A DNA stretch of 12,489 bases, from assembly GCA_036796255.1 (NCBI GenBank), contig DAIRDH010000076.1, positions 1 to 12,489 of the forward strand, read 5' to 3'. The notes beneath the pieces are model-generated. The model made no database searches, was not told where the DNA came from, and worked only from the letters and a program-made list of their open reading frames with translations. This DNA is from T3Sed10-241 sp036796255 (GTDB lineage Bacteria > Bacteroidota > Bacteroidia > Flavobacteriales_D > Cryomorphaceae). A program made the position numbers and the translations under genes. Below, piece after piece: positions 1 through 6,471 of the stretch (positions are counted from its first letter, which is position 1; every line of letters begins with the position of its first letter).

Positions 1-332
1 GGCTTGGGTTTTTCAACCGGCTTTGGTTTCTCTATTTCTTCTGTGGGGATGCTTACCTCGCTGTCGTCTTCGGTGGCGACTTCTTCTTCAAGCTCCTCAG
101 CCGGTGTGGGGTCGACCGGTGCCGGTGTGGGCTGGGCAATGGGAGTTGCGGGAGTTTGTAAATCGGCCATAGAGCCTGTGGCATCCCAGCCAAATTCTAT
201 TGAAGTACCTTGCTGTTCAGGCAGTGGCACAGGTTGTTTCAATCCAAAAAAGAGGAAAAGAATGGTGATGATGATATGAAATATCACCGTGATCACTCCC
301 GCTTTGCGTTTTCTTTTTTTATCCTCTTCCAT
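1..332 (-). CDS. TonB-like energy transducer, N-terminal part (runs off left edge)
   Basis: The start is ATG at 332, four bases after the exbD stop, and about 110 codons are visible before the window ends. The protein opens with a short, strongly basic cytoplasmic tail (KKRKRK, residues 5-10). A single membrane helix follows at about residues 12-31, then a long periplasmic stretch rich in Pro, Glu, Thr and Ala, ending here in repeated Lys-Pro pairs (EKPKPVEKPK). This is the layout of TonB/TolA proteins. A His at residue 19 with a Thr four positions before it matches the Ser/Thr-x-x-x-His arrangement in the TonB and TolA helix that contacts the ExbB-ExbD motor. The C-terminal domain that would touch outer-membrane receptors lies outside the window, so TonB cannot be told from TolA. 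Its position directly after exbB and exbD, with near-zero spacing, supports a role as their partner. Confidence 0.85.
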   Translation of the reverse strand, partial: MEEDKKRKRKAGVITVIFHIIITILFLFFGLKQPVPLPEQQGTSIEFGWDATGSMADLQTPATPIAQPTPAPVDPTPAEELEEEVATEDDSEVSIPTEEIEKPKPVEKPK

Positions 333-336
333 CACA

Positions 337-729
337 TTAGTTGGGCTTGGTGGCGAGCACTATTTTCCAATTGTTGCGCTTGGCAATGTCGAGCACTTTG
401 ACCGTTTCGCCGGTAGGTACCTGCTGGTCCACGTGCATCACGATGCTTGGCTTGTCGATGGACGACAATTTTGATGCCAATTCCGTTTCGAGCTCGAGTG
501 GATTGATGATGACATTGTTGACGCTGTAATTCAATGCCGCATCGATGCGCAAAGCCACATTTTGCTTGCTTTCAGAGCGGTTCTTGCTCACCGGCAGGTC
601 TACTGGGAGCGAGTAAGGGGTAACCAGGGTAGAGAGGATGATAAAGAAAATGAGCAGCAGAAACACGAGGTCGGTCATCGACGACATGCTAAAGGTAGCA
701 TCAACTTTATTTCTGGAGCGTAGGTTCAT
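337..729 (-). CDS. exbD: ExbD/TolR-family biopolymer transport protein
   Basis: A 130-residue protein with a short cytoplasmic N-terminus, one membrane helix at about residues 18-38 and a small periplasmic domain, the standard ExbD/TolR plan and length. Asp20, in the motif SMTDLVFLLLIFF, sits at the start of the helix where the family carries its single essential proton-carrying aspartate. With ExbB it should form the inner-membrane motor that turns the proton gradient into movement of the TonB-like protein. It starts five bases after the exbB stop and ends four bases before the next start, so the three genes are surely one transcript and probably translationally coupled. It could serve a Tol-type role instead, because the family alone does not separate ExbD from TolR. 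Family assignment is firm; the exact partner is inferred. Confidence 0.92.
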   Translation of the reverse strand: MNLRSRNKVDATFSMSSMTDLVFLLLIFFIILSTLVTPYSLPVDLPVSKNRSESKQNVALRIDAALNYSVNNVIINPLELETELASKLSSIDKPSIVMHVDQQVPTGETVKVLDIAKRNNWKIVLATKPN

Positions 730-734
730 TTCAA

Positions 735-1439
735 TTAGTTGCTTGGCGTTTCGAGCAGGTCGATAAACTCAATGCTTTGGCGCTCCATGCCATGCACCAC
801 TTTATCCACTTTTACCACGAGGGTATTGTAAGCGATGTAGGCTACGATACCAATCACGAGACCGGCCACCGTGGTGACCATGGCTTGCATGATACCGCCG
901 CTGAGGTTTTCGATTTCCACACCGTTTCCGGAAATTTTCATGGCGTGAAAGGTTGAGATCATGCCGATTACTGTACCGAGAAATCCGATCATGGGTGCAG
1001 CTCCTGCCACCGTTGCCAATACAGGCAGGCCTTTCTCGAGTTTGTAAATTTCGAGTTTGCCGGCGTTTTCAATAGAAGCACTCACATCGTCCATAGGCTT
1101 GCCAATGCGTGCCACGCCCTTGTCGATCATGCGCGCTACCGGCGTATTTTCCGAAAGGCAAAGACTGCGCGCTGCATCGAGCTTACCTTCGCTCACGTAG
1201 TCCTTGATGCGGTTCATAAAGTCTTTGTCCTGCTTTGAGGCCCTTTGAATGGCCATCCAGCGTTCCGCAAAGATGTAGACCGCAATAATCGAAAGTATAG
1301 CCAGCGGAATCATGATGTACCAGCCTCCACCGATGATCAAATCGACAATGGAGATGGTTTCTTCCGTGATTTCAGCCTCATCGACCACGGGCATTTCCTG
1401 CGCCGCAGTTGAGATTTGCAATAATAGGGGATTGTTCAT
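735..1439 (-). CDS. exbB: ExbB/TolQ/MotA-family proton channel
   Basis: A 234-residue inner-membrane protein with three membrane helices at about residues 38-58, 138-163 and 187-209. Helices two and three hold the family signatures: GAAPMIGFLGTVIGMI, with Thr156 in the channel, and MVTTVAGLVIG, with Thr189/190. It pairs with ExbD to conduct protons and drive TonB. The reading frame is open further upstream to an ATG at 1523, but those 28 extra residues would overlap the end of nhaD and do not look like the family. I therefore choose ATG at 1439, which gives an N-terminus beginning MNNPLLLQIS, typical of Bacteroidota ExbB proteins. The gap from the nhaD stop is 52 bases and holds a small hairpin and a weak promoter-like element, so expression partly separate from the upstream genes is possible. 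Confidence 0.92.
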   Translation of the reverse strand: MNNPLLLQISTAAQEMPVVDEAEITEETISIVDLIIGGGWYIMIPLAILSIIAVYIFAERWMAIQRASKQDKDFMNRIKDYVSEGKLDAARSLCLSENTPVARMIDKGVARIGKPMDDVSASIENAGKLEIYKLEKGLPVLATVAGAAPMIGFLGTVIGMISTFHAMKISGNGVEIENLSGGIMQAMVTTVAGLVIGIVAYIAYNTLVVKVDKVVHGMERQSIEFIDLLETPSN

Positions 1440-1463
1440 GCAGACAATAATAGGTGTAGATTG

Positions 1464-1479
1464 CTTCGTAAACGCGAAG
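1464..1479. other. Small hairpin between nhaD and exbB
   Basis: CTTCG at 1464-1468 and CGAAG at 1475-1479 can pair around a six-base loop. No T-run follows on the minus strand, so it does not look like a terminator. It could shape the message between nhaD and exbB (processing or stability), or be chance: a five-base stem is weak evidence. Confidence 0.25.
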
Positions 1480-1491
1480 GATGTCGAGAAA

Positions 1492-2856
1492 TTATGAACC
1501 TTGCAGTATGAATACCACTGCACCGGCGATGTATCCCAACAATGCCAACCAGGTGAGGTGCTTCATGTACCAGATAAAGTCGATGCGCTCAATACCCATG
1601 GCTGCCACGCCAGCGGCTGAACCAATAATAAGCGCGCTGCCTCCGGTACCGGCACAATAAGCAAGAAAGAGCCAGAAAGTTCCTCCCTGCGCAAATGCTC
1701 CTGTGGCTTCAATGGGGTACATGCCCTGGGCAGCTGCTACGAGCGGCACATTGTCGACAATGGCTGAGAGCAATCCGATTGAAAGGTTGATCACGTAAAT
1801 ATCGCCTATGCTCTTGTCGAGAAATGCGGCGGCATTGGCCAGCGTGCCTACCTCTTGCAGGGCTGCAACCCCTAGCAGTATTCCAAGGAAGAAAAGTACT
1901 GAAGCGGTATCGATTTTCTTTAATACGCCAATCACTGCGAGTTTTTTACGGCTGGTGTAGCTGCGTTTTCTATGCATGACTTCGGTCAGTACCCACATTA
2001 CACCCAAGCTGAGCATCATTCCCATAAATGGGGGCAGGTGCGTGACAGTTTTGAACACCGGGACAAAAATCAAGCCCAATACACCAACCACAAAAACAGT
2101 GGTTCGCTCTTTGGTGGTAATCATATCTTCATGCTCCTCGTCATTCACAAGCCGGGGTCGGTAAATTTTGCCTTTCAGCAAAAAGCTGAGCACGATCAAT
2201 GGCACCACTACTGTGGCAGTGGCCGGAAGGAAAATATTCGTGATTATAGTCATGGTGTCTGGCAGCTGCTTTTTAATCCAGAGCATGGTGGTGGTCACGT
2301 CACCAATGGGCGACCAGGCACCTCCCGCATTGGCGGCAATAACGAGAAAACCAACAAAAAACCATCGCGTGGGCCTGTCGCGTATCAGCTTTCGCAAAAG
2401 AGAAATCATCACGATTGTGGCTGTCAGGTTATCCAGAATGGAACTGAAAAAGAAAGTCAACGTGCTCAAAATCCAGAGCAGTTTTACCTTATTGGTAGTG
2501 GTGATGCGGTCGGTAATGATCCTGAAGCCTTCATGGGCATCAACTGTTTCTACGATGGTCATGGCGCCTAGGAGGAAGAAGAGGATGCTGGCAATCTCGC
2601 TGAGGTGATGAAGCAAGCGATGCTCCAGGAAGCCGGAAAGCATTTCATTATCTGCCAGGAAGCCCTGATTGTCATACGCGAAATGCTCGAAATACGAAGC
2701 TATACCTTCGGGCACTTCGCTGACGCCGAGCACAAAAATGGCCCAACAAATAGTTCCGAGCAAAAGGGCCGAAGCTGCCTTATCCACACGCAGGGGGTGC
2801 TCAAGGGCAATCGCAAGGTAGCCCAGTACAAAAACGATGATAATCGCTATTTCCAT
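1492..2856 (-). CDS. nhaD: NhaD-type Na+/H+ antiporter
   Basis: A 454-residue, highly hydrophobic protein with about a dozen predicted membrane segments, close to the usual NhaD length. It belongs to the ion transporter superfamily that also contains ArsB. Conserved marks seen are ALEHPLRVDKAA near residues 17-28, SSILDNLTAT around 138-147, GGAWSPIGDVTTTMLW at 178-193, and a second buried acidic motif, IVDNVPLVAAAQ, in the C-terminal half. The paired Asp-Asn motifs in the two halves reflect the family's internal two-fold repeat and probably line the ion path. NhaD exports Na+ (or Li+) in exchange for protons across the inner membrane and is common in marine and salt-tolerant bacteria. Its start lies three bases after the dehydrogenase stop, so the two are co-transcribed. 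The genes that follow code for a proton-driven motor. Confidence 0.9.
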   Translation of the reverse strand: MEIAIIIVFVLGYLAIALEHPLRVDKAASALLLGTICWAIFVLGVSEVPEGIASYFEHFAYDNQGFLADNEMLSGFLEHRLLHHLSEIASILFFLLGAMTIVETVDAHEGFRIITDRITTTNKVKLLWILSTLTFFFSSILDNLTATIVMISLLRKLIRDRPTRWFFVGFLVIAANAGGAWSPIGDVTTTMLWIKKQLPDTMTIITNIFLPATATVVVPLIVLSFLLKGKIYRPRLVNDEEHEDMITTKERTTVFVVGVLGLIFVPVFKTVTHLPPFMGMMLSLGVMWVLTEVMHRKRSYTSRKKLAVIGVLKKIDTASVLFFLGILLGVAALQEVGTLANAAAFLDKSIGDIYVINLSIGLLSAIVDNVPLVAAAQGMYPIEATGAFAQGGTFWLFLAYCAGTGGSALIIGSAAGVAAMGIERIDFIWYMKHLTWLALLGYIAGAVVFILQGS

Positions 2857-2859
2857 CTT

Positions 2860-4089
2860 TTAAACCAATTGAGAGAGCGCCACTTCAAAGCCGGTCGCCG
2901 CAAGATTTTTACCTGTACTATTTCGTTCCATCACTTCAGCAATTGCGCGTTTGATGGTTTCAGATGTATCGTCGAAAATGGCCTGATCGCTCATTTCGAC
3001 ATTTTTATTCATGCAATAGGCAAATACCCGTGCCATACCGCAATTCGCAATAAAGTCGGGGATGATGCTCACGCGCTCATCAGCGTAAGCCATGGTGGGT
3101 CCGAAAAAGATTTCCTGATCGGCAAAAGGGACATTGGCTCCACAGGCGATTACTTCCAGGCCGCCATTTATCAATTGGTCCACATGCTGCCGCTCAATGA
3201 GCCGGGATGCGGCACAAGGGAGGAATACTTCAGCGCCCAATTGCCAGACCTCGCGGTTGACCTGCTCAAAGCTGAGCATATTGGCATCGGCTTTCAATTT
3301 GTTGCCATCTTTATCAATAAAAAGCTTGCGGATTTGATCGGCGGTAAAGCCTTCGTGGTTGATATACCCCCCTACCCGGTCAATGATGCCCACAATGGAC
3401 ACCCCGGCTTGTGAGAGATAATACGCAGCTGCAGCGCCTACGTTACCCCAACCTTGCACAATTGCTTTTTTTCCTTTAAAGGCCTTTCCGTCAATGGTAT
3501 AGTAGTGAAGTATACTCATCGCAACGCCATATCCTGTGATCATATCAGCAATCACATACTTGCGGCTTGGGGCGGGAGAGTAATGCGGGTCTTCAATCAC
3601 CTTGGAAACCCCAAATCGCAGCTGACCTATGAGATGTATTTTCTCGTTTTCCCGGGGCTGAAAATGTCCATTTACAACTCCTTCCTGGGGATGCCAAAGG
3701 CCATAGTCTTCCGTAATGGGAATTACTTCATGAATCTCATCTACGTTGAGGTCGCCTCCGGTGCCGTAGTAGTTTTTCAACAGCGGAATCACTGCCTTGT
3801 ACCATCTCTCGAGCACGCCTTTCTTGCGGGGGTCTTGCGGGTCGAAGTTGATTCCGCTTTTGGCGCCACCGATTGGAGGTCCTGACACTGAAAATTTGAT
3901 TTCCATTGTTTTTGCAAGCGACTCCACCTCTCTTCTGTCCAGTCCCTTGCGCATTCTGGTGCCGCCACCAGCAGCACCTCCCCTCAGGGAATTTATAACA
4001 ACCCATCCCACTGCTTCCGTCTCAGGATCGCTCCATTCAAAAACAATTTCAGGCTTCTTACCCTCAAAAGTACGCAGCAAATCCTTCAT
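2860..4089 (-). CDS. Glu/Leu/Phe/Val dehydrogenase family amino acid dehydrogenase
   Basis: A 409-residue NAD(P)-dependent oxidative deaminase that interconverts an amino acid and its 2-oxo acid plus ammonia in the cytoplasm. Visible family marks are the catalytic-lysine loop PPIGGAKSGINFDP (Lys77), a second lysine twelve residues earlier (Lys65), a likely catalytic aspartate at 113 in GTGGDLNVDE, TGYGV at 185-189, and the nucleotide-binding loop GWGNVG at 213-218. Asp237, at the end of the next strand, suggests NAD rather than NADP. The substrate is uncertain. The segment GGGTRM at 41-46 resembles leucine/phenylalanine/valine dehydrogenases, whereas glutamate enzymes carry a lysine just before the Gly-Gly, here Gly41. 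At 409 residues it is longer than typical leucine dehydrogenases. It heads a minus-strand operon with nhaD, with a promoter-like element 22 bases upstream. Confidence 0.9.
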   Translation of the reverse strand: MKDLLRTFEGKKPEIVFEWSDPETEAVGWVVINSLRGGAAGGGTRMRKGLDRREVESLAKTMEIKFSVSGPPIGGAKSGINFDPQDPRKKGVLERWYKAVIPLLKNYYGTGGDLNVDEIHEVIPITEDYGLWHPQEGVVNGHFQPRENEKIHLIGQLRFGVSKVIEDPHYSPAPSRKYVIADMITGYGVAMSILHYYTIDGKAFKGKKAIVQGWGNVGAAAAYYLSQAGVSIVGIIDRVGGYINHEGFTADQIRKLFIDKDGNKLKADANMLSFEQVNREVWQLGAEVFLPCAASRLIERQHVDQLINGGLEVIACGANVPFADQEIFFGPTMAYADERVSIIPDFIANCGMARVFAYCMNKNVEMSDQAIFDDTSETIKRAIAEVMERNSTGKNLAATGFEVALSQLV

Positions 4090-4110
4090 GCGGTAATGTC
4101 AAAATTCGGG

Positions 4111-4118
4111 CAAATATA
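4111..4118 (-). promoter_or_regulatory. Promoter -7 element for the dehydrogenase-nhaD operon
   Basis: On the minus strand the sequence reads TATATTTG, an exact match to the Bacteroidota -7 consensus TAnnTTTG. It ends 22 bases before the dehydrogenase ATG, which would give a short leader. About 16-20 bases upstream lies only an AT-rich ATTTT instead of a clear TTG -33 box, so the match is half complete. The 91-base gap after anmK otherwise holds nothing recognisable. Confidence 0.5.
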
Positions 4119-4180
4119 GCAATCAGAATGTCTAAAATTGGACTCGCGCACGCCTGCATCAGTATTTAACATTGCTTAAA

Positions 4181-5239
4181 TCATGGCAAGTAAATGGCAC
4201 CTGATACTGTTGCCCTTGAAGCGCCTGTAACTTCTGGCAATACGTTCATTTTACCCTCGAGTCGCAACTTGCCAAGCAAAGCAAAAACAATGGCCTCCTT
4301 GGCCTCAATGAGCAAAGGATCGAGCACTTCAACCTGGGCCGCAGTCTGCTGTTGAAATTTTTCAATTAAAAAGTCATTGAAAGCGCCGCCGCCGGTGACA
4401 AGTATTCTGGAAGATGTACTGAGGTGCTCTGTTGCTCTGGCGAGTTGACCTGAGATATGTGTGGTGGCTGTTGCGAGGCAATCTATTGTAGCATGCTCAT
4501 CCGTGTTGAAAAATGGCATCACTTCAGCTTCAATCCATTCTCTACCAAGGGATTTTGGTGCTGGCAGGCTGTAATAGACTAGGCTGTCTAGCTTGCGTAA
4601 CAAGGAGGAAATCACTCGCCCCTCTCTGGCCAATTGCCCTCCAGCATCATATAGATGGCCCTCGCGCTGGCTGAGTGCGTTTAGCAACAAGTTCGCCGGA
4701 CCAATATCATAGGCCAGCATACATTCAGCTTTTGGGAAACTTATGTTGGCCACACCGCCCAGGTTGAGACAAGCATCATAGTGGCTGAAGAGCAATTGAT
4801 CACCTTTGGGAACCAGTGGAGCACCCTGTCCGCTCAGAGCTACATCTTGCCGGCGGAAATCGCAGACCACCGGCAAGCCTGTTTTTGCCGCAAGCATGCC
4901 CCCGTTGAGCATTTGGAAGGTAAGGCCAATGTGGGGCTGGTGGTACACGGTGTGGCCATGGGCGGCGATGAAATCGAGCTTTTTGGCAGCCGGTGTTTTC
5001 TTCAAAAGGTTGTTGACCGCTGCGGCCACAAAGGCAGTGAACTCATTTTCGAGCTGGAGCAATTCCAGGGCATCAAGGTCCATCACCGACAACAATTTTT
5101 GCCGAAAAGGCATTGTATAAGTGAGCGACTCAAAATGCAGCAAATCGTAGCTACTGTCAGAGGGAAAGTGGCACAACGCAAGATCAAGACCATCACATGA
5201 CGTGCCTGACATGATACCTAAACCGGTCGAACTTCCCAT
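4181..5239 (-). CDS. anmK: Anhydro-N-acetylmuramic acid kinase
   Basis: Uses ATP to open and phosphorylate 1,6-anhydro-N-acetylmuramic acid, giving N-acetylmuramic acid 6-phosphate, a step in recycling the cell's own peptidoglycan. The N-terminus carries the family signature GIMSGTSCDGLDLA (residues 8-21), the phosphate-binding loop of this sugar-kinase-like fold. Further marks are AAHGHTVYHQP, a central NLGGVANIS motif, AYDIGPANLLLNAL, and VTGGGAFNDFL near the C-terminus, which contacts the nucleotide. The frame can be opened upstream at a GTG (5266), but ATG at 5239 places the signature at the usual distance from the start and gives 352 residues, near the shorter lengths usual in this phylum. 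It is divergent from the acyl-CoA dehydrogenase gene. No partner recycling gene (such as murQ) is nearby; murF, for new synthesis, lies about 1.2 kb away. Confidence 0.92.
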   Translation of the reverse strand: MGSSTGLGIMSGTSCDGLDLALCHFPSDSSYDLLHFESLTYTMPFRQKLLSVMDLDALELLQLENEFTAFVAAAVNNLLKKTPAAKKLDFIAAHGHTVYHQPHIGLTFQMLNGGMLAAKTGLPVVCDFRRQDVALSGQGAPLVPKGDQLLFSHYDACLNLGGVANISFPKAECMLAYDIGPANLLLNALSQREGHLYDAGGQLAREGRVISSLLRKLDSLVYYSLPAPKSLGREWIEAEVMPFFNTDEHATIDCLATATTHISGQLARATEHLSTSSRILVTGGGAFNDFLIEKFQQQTAAQVEVLDPLLIEAKEAIVFALLGKLRLEGKMNVLPEVTGASRATVSGAIYLP

Positions 5240-5275
5240 TTTGGCTTGTGTAGTTGCGCTGTACACGCGTTATCA

Positions 5276-5307
5276 CAAAGGAATAACTAAATTTGTGCAC
5301 CTGAAAA
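5276..5307 (-). promoter_or_regulatory. Possible anmK promoter
   Basis: On the minus strand TTCCTTTG (5276-5283) lies 20 bases downstream of TTTT (5304-5307). Each differs by one base from the Bacteroidota elements TAnnTTTG and TTTG, and the spacing fits. The element ends 36 bases before the preferred anmK ATG and overlaps the -7 element of the divergent gene, so the two promoters could interfere. The evidence is weak. Confidence 0.25.
5288..5295 (+). promoter_or_regulatory. Promoter -7 element for the acyl-CoA dehydrogenase gene
   Basis: TAAATTTG matches the Bacteroidota -7 consensus TAnnTTTG exactly and ends 30 bases before the ATG at 5326. No good TTG box is seen 19-21 bases upstream. There is no Shine-Dalgarno sequence before the start, only an AT-rich TATATAT stretch, as is common in this phylum. 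Confidence 0.45.
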
Positions 5308-5325
5308 TTTAACCACCTTATATAT

Positions 5326-6471
5326 ATGAACTTTGAATTGACTGAGGAGCAAATGTCTGTACGGGACGCCGCCAGAGATTTTGCCCAGAATGTCCTGAAG
5401 CCAGGAGTTATTGAGAGAGACAGAGAGCAACGATTTCCCGCTGAGGAAATCAAGCAGCTTGGAGAGCTGGGCTTTATGGGAATGATGGTTGACCCCAAAT
5501 ACGGTGGGTCGGGCATGGACAGTGTATCATACGTGCTGGCTATGGAGGAGATTTCGAAAATTGATGCTTCGGCATCGGTGTGCATGTCAGTGAACAATAG
5601 CCTGGTATGCTGGGGTTTGGAAACTTTCGGCAGCGAGGAGCAAAAAGAAAAATACCTGAGGCCACTTGCCTCAGGCGAGGCTATAGGTGCATTCTGCCTG
5701 AGCGAGCCAGAAGCAGGATCAGATGCCACCTCACAGCGTACCACAGCCATCGACAAAGGCGACCATTATCTGCTCAACGGTACCAAGAACTGGATCACCA
5801 ATGGTAATTCGGCCAGCATATACCTGGTCATTGCGCAAACCAACGCCGAGCTGGGGCATAAGGGCATTAACTGCCTCATTGTGGAACGCGGAATGGATGG
5901 ATTCATTGTAGGTGCCAAGGAAGACAAGCTGGGCATTCGCGGAAGCGACACACACACCCTGATGTTTCAGGATGTAAAAGTGCCGAAAGAAAATCGGGTG
6001 GGTGAAGATGGCTTCGGATTCAAGTTTGCCATGAAAACACTCAGCGGTGGCCGTATTGGCATTGCTGCACAGGCACTGGGTATTGCCAGTGGTGCATACG
6101 AACTCTCGGTAGCTTACAGCAAGGAAAGAAAAGCCTTTGGCAAACCTATTCACCAACACCAGGCCATCGCCTTTAAACTCGCCGATATGGCGACCCAAAT
6201 TGAAGCGGCGAGACTGCTTTGCCTTAAGGCTGCTCAGCTTAAAGATGCCGGCGAAAACTATGATATTGCCTCGTCCATGGCAAAACTTTACGCCAGTAAA
6301 GTAGCTATGGATACCACCGTGGAAGCAGTTCAGGTGCATGGTGGTTATGGCTACGTGAAAGAGTACCATGTAGAGCGCCTCATGCGTGACGCAAAAATCA
6401 CTCAGATTTATGAAGGCACCAGCGAAATCCAGAAAGTAGTAATTAGCCGGTCTATTCTGAGCGCGAACTAA
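5326..6471 (+). CDS. Acyl-CoA dehydrogenase (short/medium-chain type)
   Basis: A 381-residue FAD enzyme that introduces the alpha-beta double bond into acyl-CoA esters in fatty acid or branched-chain amino acid breakdown, passing electrons to electron-transfer flavoprotein. The N-terminal helical domain is followed by the first family signature, GAFCLSEPEAGSD (about residues 123-135), and WITNG, which contact FAD and substrate. A C-terminal helical domain carries QVHGGYGYVKEYHVERLMRD and then YEGTSEIQ. Glu363 in that last motif is at the position of the catalytic base of butyryl-CoA/short-chain enzymes; isovaleryl- and long-chain enzymes place it elsewhere. Length and motifs fit a soluble homotetramer. 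The preferred chain length cannot be read from the sequence. The gene stands alone on the plus strand. Its stop codon directly abuts the murF stop, and its probable terminator lies inside murF. Confidence 0.93.
   Translation: MNFELTEEQMSVRDAARDFAQNVLKPGVIERDREQRFPAEEIKQLGELGFMGMMVDPKYGGSGMDSVSYVLAMEEISKIDASASVCMSVNNSLVCWGLETFGSEEQKEKYLRPLASGEAIGAFCLSEPEAGSDATSQRTTAIDKGDHYLLNGTKNWITNGNSASIYLVIAQTNAELGHKGINCLIVERGMDGFIVGAKEDKLGIRGSDTHTLMFQDVKVPKENRVGEDGFGFKFAMKTLSGGRIGIAAQALGIASGAYELSVAYSKERKAFGKPIHQHQAIAFKLADMATQIEAARLLCLKAAQLKDAGENYDIASSMAKLYASKVAMDTTVEAVQVHGGYGYVKEYHVERLMRDAKITQIYEGTSEIQKVVISRSILSAN

Noticed and set aside
2605..3414. Long plus-strand open frame (269 codons) opposite nhaD and the dehydrogenase
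   Set aside because: It lies entirely antisense to two strongly conserved genes, spans their junction, and its translation shows no recognisable motif or protein-like composition.
4162..4179. Inverted repeat ATTTAA/TTAAAT after anmK as a terminator
   Set aside because: The stem is six A-T pairs with no GC core and no clean T-run, so it is unlikely to stop transcription.
5193..5756. Minus-strand open frame (187 codons) spanning the anmK start, the divergent gap and the start of the acyl-CoA dehydrogenase gene
   Set aside because: It overlaps both conserved genes and the promoter region, has no family resemblance, and is Ser-rich as expected for a complement frame.
5731..6369. Minus-strand open frame (212 codons) inside the acyl-CoA dehydrogenase gene
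   Set aside because: It is antisense to a fully conserved enzyme, and the translation has no domain-like pattern.
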